Positions 35,317 to 44,608 of a stretch of 64,000 nt of DNA are shown piece by piece. Location: the NCBI RefSeq assembly GCF_001678945.1, contig NZ_CP015124.1:1795501-1859500 (forward strand), given 5' to 3'. The stretch comes from Phaeobacter gallaeciensis. Its GTDB lineage: Bacteria; Pseudomonadota; Alphaproteobacteria; Rhodobacterales; Rhodobacteraceae. Each line of letters starts with the position of its first letter. Positions within the stretch are counted from its first letter, which is position 1. Both the position numbers and the translations under genes were made by a program. The notes below the pieces were generated by a model. It made no database searches. It saw only the letters and a list, made by a program, of their open reading frames with translations, and had not been told where the DNA came from.

Positions 35317-36167
35317 CAGTTCTCTCCGGTTGCAACGGGTAGGGTCGGGAAGGCGCCCCATTCTGCCCAGGATCCATCATAAAGCGCGTGATCGGTCTTG
35401 CCGATGCGCTCCAGTGCCAGGCTGAGAACGGCGGCGGTCACACCCGAGCCGCAGGTGGTGATGGCAGGTTTCGCAAGGTCGACACCGGCCCCTTCAAAGG
35501 TGGCGCGAATGCCGTTTGCGTCTTTCAGGGTGCCATCGGGGTTCAATAGGGTCACATAAGGCACGTTCTTCGAGCCGGGGATATGGCCCGAGCGCAGCCC
35601 TTCGCGCGGTTCCGGGACCTCGCCGCGGAACCGTTCGGCAGCGCGGGCGTCGATGATTTCATGATCGCCCAGCTTGGCGGCCGCAGAGACCTGCGTCACA
35701 TCGCGAACCAGCTGGTTCTGCACCCGCACGGTCATGTGGCGGTCGCGGATCATCGGCGGCAGGTCTTCGACCGGATGCCCCTCAGCCTGCCATTTCGGCA
35801 GACCGCCATCCAGCACCGCGACATTCATCTGCCCCATCAACCGGAACAGCCACCAGACACGGGCCGCCGATTTCAGGCCGGCGCCGTCATAGACCACCAC
35901 CTGATGACCGTCGCCTACGCCCATCGCGCGCAGGCGCGACATGAACTTCTCGACCGGTGGCACCATATGGGGCAGTTCCGACCGGTGGTCCGAAATATCA
36001 TCGATGTCAAAGAAGCGCGCGCCGGGGATATGGGCCGCGTCATATTCCGCCTTGGGATCGCGGTTCTCATTGGGCAGATACCATGACCCGTCCAGAATCC
36101 TGAGATCGGGATCCTTCAGATGGGCTGCCAGCCAGTCGGTTGACACAAGAGTTTTCGGATCATCCAT
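35316..36167 (-). CDS. sseA: 3-mercaptopyruvate sulfurtransferase (two-domain rhodanese)
   Basis: 283 residues from the ATG at 36167, 8 bases after GGGGAGG; a TTG one codon earlier is possible. Two rhodanese domains: an inactive N-terminal one (about 8-135) and a C-terminal one (about 160-278) with the active loop CGSGVTA, the mercaptopyruvate sulfurtransferase signature (thiosulfate rhodaneses carry other loop residues). It transfers sulfur from 3-mercaptopyruvate to thiols or cyanide. Overlap with an aminotransferase gene is meaningful: aminotransferases make 3-mercaptopyruvate from cysteine, so the pair could form a cysteine-degradation unit. Confidence 0.92.
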   Translation of the reverse strand: MDDPKTLVSTDWLAAHLKDPDLRILDGSWYLPNENRDPKAEYDAAHIPGARFFDIDDISDHRSELPHMVPPVEKFMSRLRAMGVGDGHQVVVYDGAGLKSAARVWWLFRLMGQMNVAVLDGGLPKWQAEGHPVEDLPPMIRDRHMTVRVQNQLVRDVTQVSAAAKLGDHEIIDARAAERFRGEVPEPREGLRSGHIPGSKNVPYVTLLNPDGTLKDANGIRATFEGAGVDLAKPAITTCGSGVTAAVLSLALERIGKTDHALYDGSWAEWGAFPTLPVATGEN

Positions 36168-36359
36168 CAAAAACGCCTCCCCTCAGGTTCGCTGGCGCAT
36201 GGGTACAGCCCACCGCGCGGAGTCGCAAGAGAAGCGGCTGTTCCGGTACAATATTTCCCTGATACATGCACCAAACGTGGTGCCGTGGCGACAAACGGCA
36301 CGCCGGGCCTGCCTCGTCCCTGTCCCGAAGGATGGTTCCGGCAGCTCAGGCTATTGGCG

Positions 36360-36836
36360 TCAGCGCGCGTCCTTCAGCAGCCGCTGTTTCTGGCGCGACC
36401 AGTCGCGTTTGGCCTGGGACTCGCGCTTATCGTGGTTCTTCTTACCCTTGGCGATGCCGATCTTCATCTTGGCCATACCCCGGTGGTTGAAGTAGAGCAC
36501 CAGCGGAACCAGGGTCATGCCCTTGCGCTGCGTCGCATTCCACAGGCGTGCCAGCTCCTTGCGCGAGACCAGCAGCTTACGGCGGCGGCGCTCCTCGTGC
36601 TTGAACACCTTGGCCTGCGCATAGGGCGCGATATAGGAGTTCACCAGCCACAGCTCCCCGTCGTCGACGGTCGCATAGGATTCAGCGATATTGGCGCCCC
36701 CGGCGCGCAGGGATTTCACCTCCGACCCCTCAAGAACGATCCCGCATTCGAGATCTTCCTCGATCGCGTAATCGAACCGCGCCCGGCGGTTCTCGGCAAT
36801 CACTTTGTAGTTCGGGTCTGATTTCTGCTTGGCCAT
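36360..36836 (-). CDS. smpB: SsrA-binding protein SmpB
   Basis: 158 residues with the full SmpB fold: [34 protein letters not shown]-like [14 protein letters not shown]-like [13 protein letters not shown], and the basic C-terminal tail ([21 protein letters not shown]) that enters the decoding site. It brings tmRNA to stalled ribosomes. The tmRNA gene itself is not in the window. Transcribed separately from sseA (192 bp gap). Confidence 0.97.
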   Translation of the reverse strand: MAKQKSDPNYKVIAENRRARFDYAIEEDLECGIVLEGSEVKSLRAGGANIAESYATVDDGELWLVNSYIAPYAQAKVFKHEERRRRKLLVSRKELARLWNATQRKGMTLVPLVLYFNHRGMAKMKIGIAKGKKNHDKRESQAKRDWSRQKQRLLKDAR

Positions 36837-36879
36837 GGCAGGCAGATGTAAGCGCGCCCGGGACCGGACGCAAGATGAC

Positions 36880-37749
36880 TCAGGCTTTGCGGCTGCGGAT
36901 CAGGGTAAAGACACCACTGGCCACGATCACCGCGCTGCCAATCAGCGTCAGCGTATCGGGCCGCTCGCCAAAGACCAGAATGCCCAGCACCATGGCAAAG
37001 ACCAGCCGCGTATAGCGGAAGGGCGCCACGACCGAGATTTCGCCCAGCCGCATGGCGCCGGTCAGCGCCCCATAGGCGATCACGCCGATCACCGTGGCGC
37101 AGGCCACATCCAGCCAGACGCCCGGATCGGTCAGCCCCCCGTCACCCAGCCCATCAAGCCCGGTCCAGCCCAGCGCGATAATGCCCGCTACTGCCAGCAT
37201 GGCAAAACCCAGCATACCGAGCTGGCTGTTGTGCATCGACACATGCGCCGCCCGCGTTGCCAGATCGCGCCCGGCAAAGCCCAGCGTTCCGGCCACCGCG
37301 AACAGCGAGGCCGGTTCAAAGCCGCTGACCCCGGGGCGCAGGATGATCAGCACCCCGGCGAAACCGACCAGAATCGCCAGCCAACGCCGCCAGCCCACCG
37401 TTTCGCCAAAGAACACCACCGCGCCCGCCGCGACCACCAGCGGCGTCGCCTGCAGGATGGCCGAAGCCGAGGACAGCGGCGTCAGCGCAAGGGCCAGGGT
37501 AAAACACAGACGACCAACGACCTCTGACAGAGAACGCAGCAGCATCACGCGCGTGCAAAAGGCCGGGTGCCACAAGGCCTGTCCCTGCGCACGCGCCACC
37601 AGTGCAAACAGCACCATACCGCCAAGACCGAAGAAAACCAGAATCAGCCCGACCGGCAGCGCCTGCGCTGCCGATTTGATGAACATGTCCTCCAGCGCAA
37701 AGGCCCCCATGGCCAGCACCATCAACAGGCTGCCGCGCAGCGTTTCCAT
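36880..37749 (-). CDS. EamA/DMT-family transporter
   Basis: 289 residues from the ATG at 37749, with GGGGAGG 5-6 bases upstream; a start five codons earlier is less likely. Ten predicted membrane helices in two EamA repeats (about 1-135 and 145-289), e.g. [21 protein letters not shown] and [26 protein letters not shown]. The family exports metabolites such as amino acids or purines; the substrate is not predictable here. smpB begins 43 bp downstream. Confidence 0.88.
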   Translation of the reverse strand: METLRGSLLMVLAMGAFALEDMFIKSAAQALPVGLILVFFGLGGMVLFALVARAQGQALWHPAFCTRVMLLRSLSEVVGRLCFTLALALTPLSSASAILQATPLVVAAGAVVFFGETVGWRRWLAILVGFAGVLIILRPGVSGFEPASLFAVAGTLGFAGRDLATRAAHVSMHNSQLGMLGFAMLAVAGIIALGWTGLDGLGDGGLTDPGVWLDVACATVIGVIAYGALTGAMRLGEISVVAPFRYTRLVFAMVLGILVFGERPDTLTLIGSAVIVASGVFTLIRSRKA

Positions 37750-37870
37750 CGGTGCCTCCCCCAATCGGCTTTTACGTCCCTGCCAAAGCCCTAGTCACAA
37801 GGTGAGACTTCGGCAAGCACTGCCGTGTCCCCTCTTACGGAATTGTGACCTTTGCGGGCGCAGGACCTGA

Positions 37871-38452
37871 TCAGCCAGTCGGATCCGGTCTGCGATAATG
37901 GTGCATGTTGAGAAAGGCCGCCCCGTCCGGCCCGGCACGGTACCCATGGGGCTGATCGGCCGCAAAGCGCAGCCCCTCCCCAACGTCGAGCCGCACCCAC
38001 GCGCCATCGCTCAGCACCTCCACAGGCCCTTCGAGCACAAAGACCTCTTCGGTCACGCCCGCGTCATGCGCCTGAGATTGGTGGCACTGATCCGGACGCA
38101 GGCGCACGTGAAAGGTCTCGGCCCCGAGGTTGGGATCAAAGGGAAAGACGATCTTGACCGCGATACTGCCGGGAAACTGCACCGTGCGGAACACGCTCTC
38201 GCCCAGAACCTTGGGCTGACTGCTATCCTCGATCAAGGCGGTCAGCGGCAGGTGAAACCCCTTGGCGATCTTCCAGAGCGTGGCGATGGTCGGGCTGGAT
38301 TCGCCTCGTTCGATCTGCCCCAGCATCGCCTTGGAGACTCCCGTCACCTCGGCCGCCCGCGACAGGCTGAAACCGGCCTCGGCCCGGATCTGCTTCAGAT
38401 TCTGCGAAATCTTGTCTTCACTTACCGGCGGGGACGCGGGCTGCGTTGGCAT
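37871..38452 (-). CDS. XRE-family regulator with cupin sensor domain
   Basis: 193 residues from the ATG at 38452; the frame extends 24 codons upstream but that part crosses the operator and lacks homology. N-terminal helix-turn-helix at about 15-70 (LKQIRAEAGFSLSRAAEVTGVSKAMLGQIERGESSPTIATLWKIAKG) and a C-terminal cupin (about 115-190; EEVFVLEGPVEVL, GLRFAADQPHGY). Such regulators bind small ligands in the cupin and usually repress an adjacent transporter and themselves. The two 18-bp palindromes between it and benE are its likely operator. Confidence 0.9.
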   Translation of the reverse strand: MPTQPASPPVSEDKISQNLKQIRAEAGFSLSRAAEVTGVSKAMLGQIERGESSPTIATLWKIAKGFHLPLTALIEDSSQPKVLGESVFRTVQFPGSIAVKIVFPFDPNLGAETFHVRLRPDQCHQSQAHDAGVTEEVFVLEGPVEVLSDGAWVRLDVGEGLRFAADQPHGYRAGPDGAAFLNMHHYRRPDPTG

Positions 38453-38481
38453 CGGTCTGTCGATCTCTTCAAAAAAGGGCT

Positions 38482-38499
38482 TGTGCGTTATAACGCACA
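38482..38499. promoter_or_regulatory. Operator palindrome 1 (XRE-cupin/benE)
   Basis: TGTGCGTTATAACGCACA, a perfect 18-bp palindrome located 30 bases upstream of the regulator ATG. With the second site it forms a tandem operator, centres 26 bp apart (about 2.5 helical turns), in the divergent gap. Confidence 0.85.
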
Positions 38500-38507
38500 G
38501 AAGATAA

Positions 38508-38525
38508 TGTGCGCTATAACGCACA
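38508..38525. promoter_or_regulatory. Operator palindrome 2 (XRE-cupin/benE)
   Basis: TGTGCGCTATAACGCACA, differing from the perfect copy at 38482-38499 by one base. It lies 51 bases upstream of the benE ATG. The two sites suggest cooperative binding by one regulator controlling both divergent genes. Confidence 0.83.
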
Positions 38526-38576
38526 AACTGACCCTACAAGAGCCCGACGCCCGGGAAAACCCCATTCAGGATCCCC

Positions 38577-39758
38577 ATGATGCCGCAGCTGAAACTCTCT
38601 CATATCACGGCAGGCGCCGTCGCCGTTCTGGTCGGGTACACCAGTTCGGTGGCGATCATCTTTCAGGCCATCGCGGCGTTGGAGGCAAACCAGGCGCAGG
38701 CCAACAGCTGGCTTCTGGCCCTCGGGCTGGGCATGGGGATCACGAGCCTGATCCTGTCGCTGTGGTTCCGCCTGCCGGTTCTGACCGCCTGGTCCACGCC
38801 CGGTGCCGCTCTTCTGGCGGTGGGCGGTGGCGCGACCACCCTGCCCGAGGCCACGGGCGCCTTTCTGTTCTGCGCCGCCTTGCTGACGCTCACCGGCCTC
38901 ACTGGCTGGTTCGAGCGGCTGGCGCGGCTGATCCCGGATACGCTGGCCAATGCGCTTTTGGCTGGTATCCTGTTCCGCTTTGGGCTGGAGGCGTTCACTT
39001 CGCTTGAAGAAGACGTCTGGCTGGTCGCGGTGATGGGCGCGGTCTTTCTGATCGGCAAGGTCTATGCCCCGCGCTACACGATCCCGCTGGTTCTGCTGGC
39101 GGGTGTCATCTGGGCCGCCGCAGCCGGCAGCTTCGGAGACCTGCAGCAGCTGAACCTGACTCTCGCCACCCCCGAGGCGGTCATGCCCGAGTTCACCCTC
39201 TCGGCGCTGATCGGCCTTGGCCTGCCACTCTATATCGTCACCATGTGTTCCCAGAACATGCCCGGCGTGGTGACCCTGCGCAGCGCAGGTTACGTTCCGC
39301 CGGTTTCGGCTGCGCTGACGGTGACCGGGATCGCTTCGCTGATCCTCGCCCCCTTTGGCGGCTATGCCTTCAACCTGGCCGCCATCACCGCTGCCATCTG
39401 CGCCGGACCCGAAGGGGATGAGGATCCGGACACCCGCTACCTCGCCGTGGTGGCCGCCGGGGTGATCTATTGCGCCGTGGGGCTGGGCGGCGCTGCCGTG
39501 ATTTCCCTGTTCCTGATCGCACCGCACGCGCTGGTCGCCACCATTGCAGGCCTAGCGCTCTTGTCGACCATTGGCAACGGGCTGTCCCATGCGCTGGCCC
39601 CGACCGAAGGACGCGAGGCGGCACTCCTGTGTTTCATGGGCACGGTTTCGGGCATCAGCTTTCTTGGGATCGGAGCCCCCTTCTGGGCCCTGCTGATCGG
39701 CCTGGTCTGTCACCTCACGCTGAGCCGCCCGTCGGTGACATTCAGAAAACCCGCATAA
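38577..39758 (+). CDS. benE: Benzoate/H+ symporter family protein BenE
   Basis: 393 residues with about 11-12 membrane helices and the BenE landmarks: GYTSSVAIIFQA, the conserved TAWSTPGAALL, ITMCSQNMPGV-like IVTMCSQNMPG, and GGYAFNLAAITAAICAGPE. Start is ATG 38577 (AGGA upstream) or the next ATG. BenE family members import aromatic acids, but no catabolic genes lie nearby, so benzoate is a family-level guess. It is divergent from the XRE-cupin regulator and shares its palindromic operator. Confidence 0.9.
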   Translation: MMPQLKLSHITAGAVAVLVGYTSSVAIIFQAIAALEANQAQANSWLLALGLGMGITSLILSLWFRLPVLTAWSTPGAALLAVGGGATTLPEATGAFLFCAALLTLTGLTGWFERLARLIPDTLANALLAGILFRFGLEAFTSLEEDVWLVAVMGAVFLIGKVYAPRYTIPLVLLAGVIWAAAAGSFGDLQQLNLTLATPEAVMPEFTLSALIGLGLPLYIVTMCSQNMPGVVTLRSAGYVPPVSAALTVTGIASLILAPFGGYAFNLAAITAAICAGPEGDEDPDTRYLAVVAAGVIYCAVGLGGAAVISLFLIAPHALVATIAGLALLSTIGNGLSHALAPTEGREAALLCFMGTVSGISFLGIGAPFWALLIGLVCHLTLSRPSVTFRKPA

Positions 39759-39869
39759 CCCATTCCGCAACCGCCCCGGAAATCGGAGCAAAATAACCAA
39801 AATCGCCCCTCAGTTATTGCGTTTGTTTCGCGAATCATGTCCCTGAGGGTAAAAAGGGGAAATAGCCAC

Positions 39870-41714
39870 ATGCCAATGTACCGATCCAGAACCTCCACCC
39901 ATGGACGCAACATGGCCGGCGCGCGTGGCCTTTGGCGCGCAACCGGTATGAAAGACCATGATTTCGGCAAGCCGATCATCGCCATCGTCAACTCCTTCAC
40001 CCAGTTCGTGCCCGGTCACGTCCACCTCAAGGATCTCGGCCAGATGGTCGCCCGCGAGGTCGAGGCCGCAGGCGGTGTTGCCAAGGAATTCAACACCATC
40101 GCGGTGGATGACGGCATCGCCATGGGCCATGATGGCATGCTCTACTCCCTGCCCTCGCGCGAAGTGATCGCGGATAGCGTGGAATATATGGTCAACGCCC
40201 ATTGCGCCGATGCCATGGTCTGCATCTCCAACTGCGACAAGATCACGCCGGGCATGCTGATGGCCGCCATGCGTCTCAATATCCCGGTGATCTTCGTCTC
40301 CGGCGGCCCGATGGAAGCGGGCAAGATCGACATCGCCGATCTGGATGCCAAGAAGATCGACCTCGTCGATGCCATGGTTGCCGCCGCCAGCGACACGCTG
40401 AGCGACGAACAGGTCCAGCATATCGAGGAAAACGCCTGCCCCACCTGCGGCTCCTGCTCGGGCATGTTCACCGCGAACTCGATGAACTGCCTGGCCGAGG
40501 CACTGGGTCTCGCCCTGCCCGGCAACGGCTCGACCCTCGCGACCCACGCCGACCGCAAGAACCTGTTCCTTGAGGCGGGCCGCAAGATCGTCGACATCAC
40601 CAAACGCCACTACGTGGGCGAGGAAAAAGGCCTGCTGCCGCGCGAAATTGCCACCTTCGAGGCCTTTGAAAACGCCATGAGCCTCGACATCGCCATGGGC
40701 GGTTCCACCAACACCGTGCTGCACCTCCTGGCCATTGCCAATGAAGGCAAGGTGGATTTCGACATGTCCGACATGGACCGGCTCAGCCGCAAGGTGCCGT
40801 GTCTCTGCAAGGTGGCCCCCAACATCGAAAACGTCCACATGGAAGACGTGCACCGCGCTGGCGGCATCTTCTCGATCCTCGGCGAACTCAGCCGCGCCGG
40901 TCTGTTGCACGATGACTGTTCCACCGTACACTCCAGCACCATGGGCGAAGCCATCGCCAAATGGGACGTCAAGGTCGCCAACAACCCCGAGGCCGAAGAG
41001 CTGTTCAAGGCGGCGCCGGGCGGCGTGCGTACGACCGAGGCCTTTTCGCAATCCAACCGCTACAAGGAGCTCGACACCGACCGGAAGGGCGGCGTCATCC
41101 GCTCGGTCGAAAACGCGTTTTCCAAGGATGGCGGCCTTGCTGTTTTGTTCGGCAATATCGCGCTCGATGGCTGCATCGTGAAAACCGCGGGCGTCGATGA
41201 AAGCATCCTGAAATTCACCGGCTCGGCCTATGTCTGCGAAAGCCAGGATCAGGCCGTCAGCGACATCCTGACCGGCAAGGTCAAGGAGGGCGATGTGGTG
41301 GTGATCCGCTATGAGGGCCCGCGCGGCGGTCCGGGCATGCAGGAAATGCTCTACCCGACCTCCTACCTTAAATCCAAGGGTCTCGGCAAAGCCTGCGCCC
41401 TCCTGACCGACGGGCGTTTCTCCGGTGGCACCTCGGGTCTCTCCATCGGTCACGTCTCCCCCGAAGCGGCCGAAGGCGGCGCCATCGGCCTGGTGCAGAT
41501 GGGCGACACCATCGAGATCGACATCCCCAACCGCTCGATCCACCTGGCCGTCTCGGACGAGGAACTCGCCAGCCGCCGCGCCGCGCAAGAGGCCGCTGGC
41601 TGGAAACCGGCGAAACCGCGCAAGCGCAAGGTCTCGACCGCGCTCAAGGCCTACGCGATGCTGACCACCAGCGCCGCCAAGGGCGCCGTGCGCGCGCTGC
41701 CAGACGACGAGTGA
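39870..41714 (+). CDS. ilvD: Dihydroxy-acid dehydratase
   Basis: 614 residues from the ATG at 39870 with GGGGA upstream; E. coli IlvD is 616. Iron-sulfur and Mg motifs are intact: [12 protein letters not shown] with SNCDK, and [18 protein letters not shown]; substrate residues in [19 protein letters not shown]. It makes 2-oxoisovalerate and 2-oxo-3-methylvalerate for valine, isoleucine and pantothenate. It is a single gene. The leader 39807-39849 can form a CCCTCAG/CTGAGGG stem, but I see no leader peptide rich in Ile/Val/Leu. Confidence 0.97.
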   Translation: MPMYRSRTSTHGRNMAGARGLWRATGMKDHDFGKPIIAIVNSFTQFVPGHVHLKDLGQMVAREVEAAGGVAKEFNTIAVDDGIAMGHDGMLYSLPSREVIADSVEYMVNAHCADAMVCISNCDKITPGMLMAAMRLNIPVIFVSGGPMEAGKIDIADLDAKKIDLVDAMVAAASDTLSDEQVQHIEENACPTCGSCSGMFTANSMNCLAEALGLALPGNGSTLATHADRKNLFLEAGRKIVDITKRHYVGEEKGLLPREIATFEAFENAMSLDIAMGGSTNTVLHLLAIANEGKVDFDMSDMDRLSRKVPCLCKVAPNIENVHMEDVHRAGGIFSILGELSRAGLLHDDCSTVHSSTMGEAIAKWDVKVANNPEAEELFKAAPGGVRTTEAFSQSNRYKELDTDRKGGVIRSVENAFSKDGGLAVLFGNIALDGCIVKTAGVDESILKFTGSAYVCESQDQAVSDILTGKVKEGDVVVIRYEGPRGGPGMQEMLYPTSYLKSKGLGKACALLTDGRFSGGTSGLSIGHVSPEAAEGGAIGLVQMGDTIEIDIPNRSIHLAVSDEELASRRAAQEAAGWKPAKPRKRKVSTALKAYAMLTTSAAKGAVRALPDDE

Positions 41715-41734
41715 CCGCCTCTGAATGAATGACG

Positions 41735-41769
41735 AAGGCCCCTCGCCAACCCGGCTGAGGGGCCTTTTT
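41735..41769 (+). terminator. Terminator of ilvD
   Basis: AAGGCCCCTC pairs with GAGGGGCCTT across a 12-base loop, followed by TTTCTTA; 20 bases past the stop. Confidence 0.85.
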
Positions 41770-41803
41770 CTTATCCGGCCTTCGACCGCGGCATCTGCGA
41801 CCC

Positions 41804-41946
41804 GGGTCAAGGGCGGCTCCGCCGCCGCGCGGCCCGCGCGGTTCACCCTTGACGCGCCCATCCCAAAGAAAATCGATAGGGTGCGTTGAGGGCAGACCTG
41901 CCCCTCAACCGCTTCTCAGCCCCCTGCGCGCCGCGCCAGCGGCGCC
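41804..41946. repeat. Multi-stem intergenic repeat, family 2, copy B
   Basis: GTCAAGGG (41806-41813) pairs with CCCTTGAC (41846-41853) around two hairpins, GCGGC/GCCGC and CCGCG/CGCGG. Then GTTGAGGG pairs with CCCTCAAC around CAGACCTGC, followed by ACCGCTTCTCAGC and the hairpin GCGCCGC/GCGGCGC at 41928-41945. It has the same element order as copy A (33842-33993) with compensating changes in the stems. Confidence 0.72.
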
Positions 41947-42021
41947 ACGCCCAACCAGCGGATGGGCATTTTCAATGCCCGACGATGGGCGGGAGTACCC
42001 CTGTTTCTGCCAAAGACACGA

Positions 42022-42840
42022 TCAGTCGCCCAGCTTGGCGTGCACCTCGTCCAGATCGATCTCTCCGATGGGCATCTTGTTGGCCGGGTTTTCAAAATCG
42101 TATTTGAACAGATCGAAGTCGCGCTTGTAGATCTCATAGATCAGATGCATCGACAGATCGTCGAAGTAATCCTCGACCGGATGCGCGCGTTTGGGACCGT
42201 GGCCTTCGCTTTCGTTGAAGCGCGGGATTGCCGCCAGATCCACGGGATGCGGCGTCTCGATGGCGTCCAGAACGCCCTGCATCCCATCGTTAAAGGCCTC
42301 GGTCCAGATGATCTTGTTGTAGCGTCCGCCATTCACGATAAAGGTCGACACATGCCCCGAGGCCGCCGACCAGTGGATATCCGGCTCCATCGGACGCCGG
42401 AACCGGATGGTGTCGCGCACGAATAAAAGGAACCGCCGGAAGCTCTTGATCTGGTCGAACTCCTGCTGGCCATCCTCGCCGCCGACCTCGATCCCGTAAT
42501 CATAGACCAGCCGTGGCACCAGATTGCCACGATAGCGCTTGCCGTTGCGCTGGATGCCGCAGATCTTGTCAAAGAAGGAGCTGAGCACCCGGGTATAGGG
42601 GTTGCGCACGCAGGTGAAGGCATAGGTGCGCTGGCCCAGCACATTGCGGCTGATCGGCTCCTGACTGACCTCCTGCGCCCATTTATGCAGGCCTTCCTTT
42701 GAATCGTGAATATCGCCCTCAAAGAACCTGCCGTGATCGGAATAATAGAGTATCTGACCGATGGTCGAACAGGCGCATTTCGGCACCACCCGGTAAATCA
42801 CGCTTTCACTCTCGGTCATCCAGGTTCCTGGGAATCCCAT
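42022..42840 (-). CDS. Sulfotransferase family 2 protein
   Basis: 272 residues from the ATG at 42840 (GGAG upstream). The open frame extends to 42957 but only via a TTG without a ribosome binding site inside an AT-rich divergent promoter region. The PAPS 5'-phosphosulfate loop is VPKCACSTI (about 20-28), and the 3'-phosphate site is TCVRNPYTRVLSSF. Family 2 enzymes sulfate carbohydrates. It is divergent from a GT14 glycosyltransferase, which suggests action on a shared surface glycan. Confidence 0.85.
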   Translation of the reverse strand: MGFPGTWMTESESVIYRVVPKCACSTIGQILYYSDHGRFFEGDIHDSKEGLHKWAQEVSQEPISRNVLGQRTYAFTCVRNPYTRVLSSFFDKICGIQRNGKRYRGNLVPRLVYDYGIEVGGEDGQQEFDQIKSFRRFLLFVRDTIRFRRPMEPDIHWSAASGHVSTFIVNGGRYNKIIWTEAFNDGMQGVLDAIETPHPVDLAAIPRFNESEGHGPKRAHPVEDYFDDLSMHLIYEIYKRDFDLFKYDFENPANKMPIGEIDLDEVHAKLGD

Positions 42841-42980
42841 CCGCAACCAACTCCGTTCCTGTCCACTCGACGCAACAATGACCACATCGCGACCAAAAGA
42901 CAAATAATCTTGTTTCTTCAAACAGCTCCGAGCTTTATCAAGAAGACAATCCAGCAAAACAGGGGCGTACCGTCGTCAGA
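42841..42980. promoter_or_regulatory. AT-rich divergent promoter region (sulfotransferase / GT14)
   Basis: About 140 bases, clearly more AT-rich than the surroundings, between the two divergent genes. No obvious repeat operator is seen. Confidence 0.4.
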
Positions 42981-44558
42981 ATGGCAAAAATTGCATACAT
43001 ACTGCTCTGCCATAAGGACCCCGAGGCGATCATCCAGCAGGCCGAACGGCTGACGGCGGTCGGCGATTACATGGTGATCCATTTCGACGGCCGCGCCAGC
43101 GATCAAGACTATGCCAAGATCCGCGCGGCCCTCGACGACAATCCCAATGTCTGCTTTCCGCGGCGGCGCATCAAATGCGGCTGGGGAGAATGGTCGCTGG
43201 TCCGCGCCACCCTAGCAGCAATGCGCACCGCCGCCGACAACTTCCCCAGGGCCACCCATTTCTACATGCTGTCGGGCGATTGCATGGCGATCAAGACCGC
43301 CCAGTACGCGCATGACTATCTGGATCAGAACGATTTCGACTTCATCGAAAGCTTTGATTTCTTCGAAAGCGACTGGATTAAGACCGGCATGAAGGAAGAC
43401 CGGTTGATCTACCGGCATGTCTTCAACGAACGCAAGAACAAGGCTCTGTTCGAATGGAGTCATAACCTTCAGAAGAAACTCCGCCTGCACCGCGCGGTGC
43501 CTTCGGACATTCAGGTTCAGATTGGCAGCCAGTGGTGGTGCCTGCGCCGCCGCACTGTTGAGGCGATCCTGCAATTCGTGCGGGAGCGGCGCGATGTGGT
43601 CCGCTTCTTCCGCACCACATGGATCCCGGATGAGACCTTTTTCCAGACGCTGGTCCGCCACCTGATCCCGGGCGATGAGATCCAGTGCCGCACGCTCACC
43701 TTTCTGATGTTCACCGATTACGGAATGCCGGTGAATTTCTACAACGATCACTACGATCTGCTGCTGAGCCAGGATTTCCTCTTTGCCCGCAAAATCAGCC
43801 CGGATGCCAAGGATCTGAAACGCCGTCTCGGGCGGCTCTACGCGGCCGAGGGCGTGGAGTTCCAGATCTCGAACGAGGGGCGCAGCCTGTTCCAGTTCCT
43901 TACCCAGCGCGGTCGCAACGGACGCCGCTTTGCACCGCGGTTCTGGGAAACCGAAAGCAGCCTGGGGCGAGAACGCGAATTGACCATGGTCGTGTGCAAG
44001 AAATGGCACGTGGCCAAGAGGCTGATCCGGCAAGTCAACGAGCGCACTGAGGTTCCGGCCATCGCCTATCTCTTCCACGAGGAAGACACGCCCTTACCCG
44101 ATCTTGGCGGGATCGAAGCCTCGCTGTGGAAACGCACTCGCCACCGCCGCGCCCTGATGCGCATGCTGTTTGAATATTACGACAGCAACCGGCTGATCGT
44201 CTGCATAGATCCCTCGGGGCTGGAGCTGATGAATGACTTCGCCTCTGACCGCTCAGTGACGCAGGTGCTTCACCTCGATTGTGATTTCACCGATGAATAT
44301 CTGATCGCCCATGCCCAGCGATCTGGCCTTGTCGGAGTGCAGACACCGAAACAGACCCTCGACCGGATCCTGCCGACCATCCGCAATGATATCCTGCATG
44401 AAACCGACCGGATCCGGGATGCCGGGTTTGATCCCTTCGTTACCCTGCACGAGGCGGACACTGCAGAAGACAAGGTCGCCAAACTGGCCAGGGTGTTTGG
44501 CATTACGGCGGAGCAGGCCAAAGACATCAGCCAGAACCCAGATCTGTTCAGCGATTAA
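42981..44558 (+). CDS. GT14 (core-2/I-branching) beta-1,6-N-acetylglucosaminyltransferase-like protein with C-terminal extension
   Basis: 525 residues. The N-terminal 250 or so match GT14: IAYILLCHKDPE at the start, MVIHFDGRAS, GEWSLVRATLAAMRTA, YMLSGDCMAIKT and the QWWCLRRRTVEAIL motif with IPDETFFQTL. No signal peptide or membrane span, so it is cytoplasmic. Residues about 300-525 form an extra domain of unknown function, one I recall in Rhodobacterales under DUF5927/5928; parts of it (LTMVVCKKWHVAKRLI...VPAIAYLFH) look like a P-loop-free alpha/beta fold. Probably builds or branches an exopolysaccharide or glycan, with the divergent sulfotransferase as partner. Confidence 0.82.
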   Translation: MAKIAYILLCHKDPEAIIQQAERLTAVGDYMVIHFDGRASDQDYAKIRAALDDNPNVCFPRRRIKCGWGEWSLVRATLAAMRTAADNFPRATHFYMLSGDCMAIKTAQYAHDYLDQNDFDFIESFDFFESDWIKTGMKEDRLIYRHVFNERKNKALFEWSHNLQKKLRLHRAVPSDIQVQIGSQWWCLRRRTVEAILQFVRERRDVVRFFRTTWIPDETFFQTLVRHLIPGDEIQCRTLTFLMFTDYGMPVNFYNDHYDLLLSQDFLFARKISPDAKDLKRRLGRLYAAEGVEFQISNEGRSLFQFLTQRGRNGRRFAPRFWETESSLGRERELTMVVCKKWHVAKRLIRQVNERTEVPAIAYLFHEEDTPLPDLGGIEASLWKRTRHRRALMRMLFEYYDSNRLIVCIDPSGLELMNDFASDRSVTQVLHLDCDFTDEYLIAHAQRSGLVGVQTPKQTLDRILPTIRNDILHETDRIRDAGFDPFVTLHEADTAEDKVAKLARVFGITAEQAKDISQNPDLFSD

Positions 44559-44608
44559 TCGACCTCAACCGTAAGGGCCACCCCGCACCCCCGGCGCGGC
44601 GAACAGGA

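Larger units (their letters stand above)
41715..42021. other. Convergent intergenic region between ilvD and the sulfotransferase
   Basis: About 310 bases without a gene. It contains the ilvD terminator, then the second copy of the multi-stem repeat (41804-41946), then a GGGCATT/AATGCCC stem at about 41965-41982 near the sulfotransferase stop. Confidence 0.6.

Noticed and set aside
38453-38524. N-terminal extension of the XRE-cupin regulator
   Set aside because: The extra 24 codons run through the palindromic operator and have no homology to the helix-turn-helix family.
39810-41861. Open frame of 683 codons antisense to ilvD
   Set aside because: Gly/Ala/His-rich shadow extending into the repeat region; ilvD is complete on the other strand.
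42841-42957. Upstream extension of the sulfotransferase to a TTG at 42957
   Set aside because: No ribosome binding site, AT-rich promoter-like sequence and proximity to the divergent gene; the ATG at 42840 has GGAG upstream.
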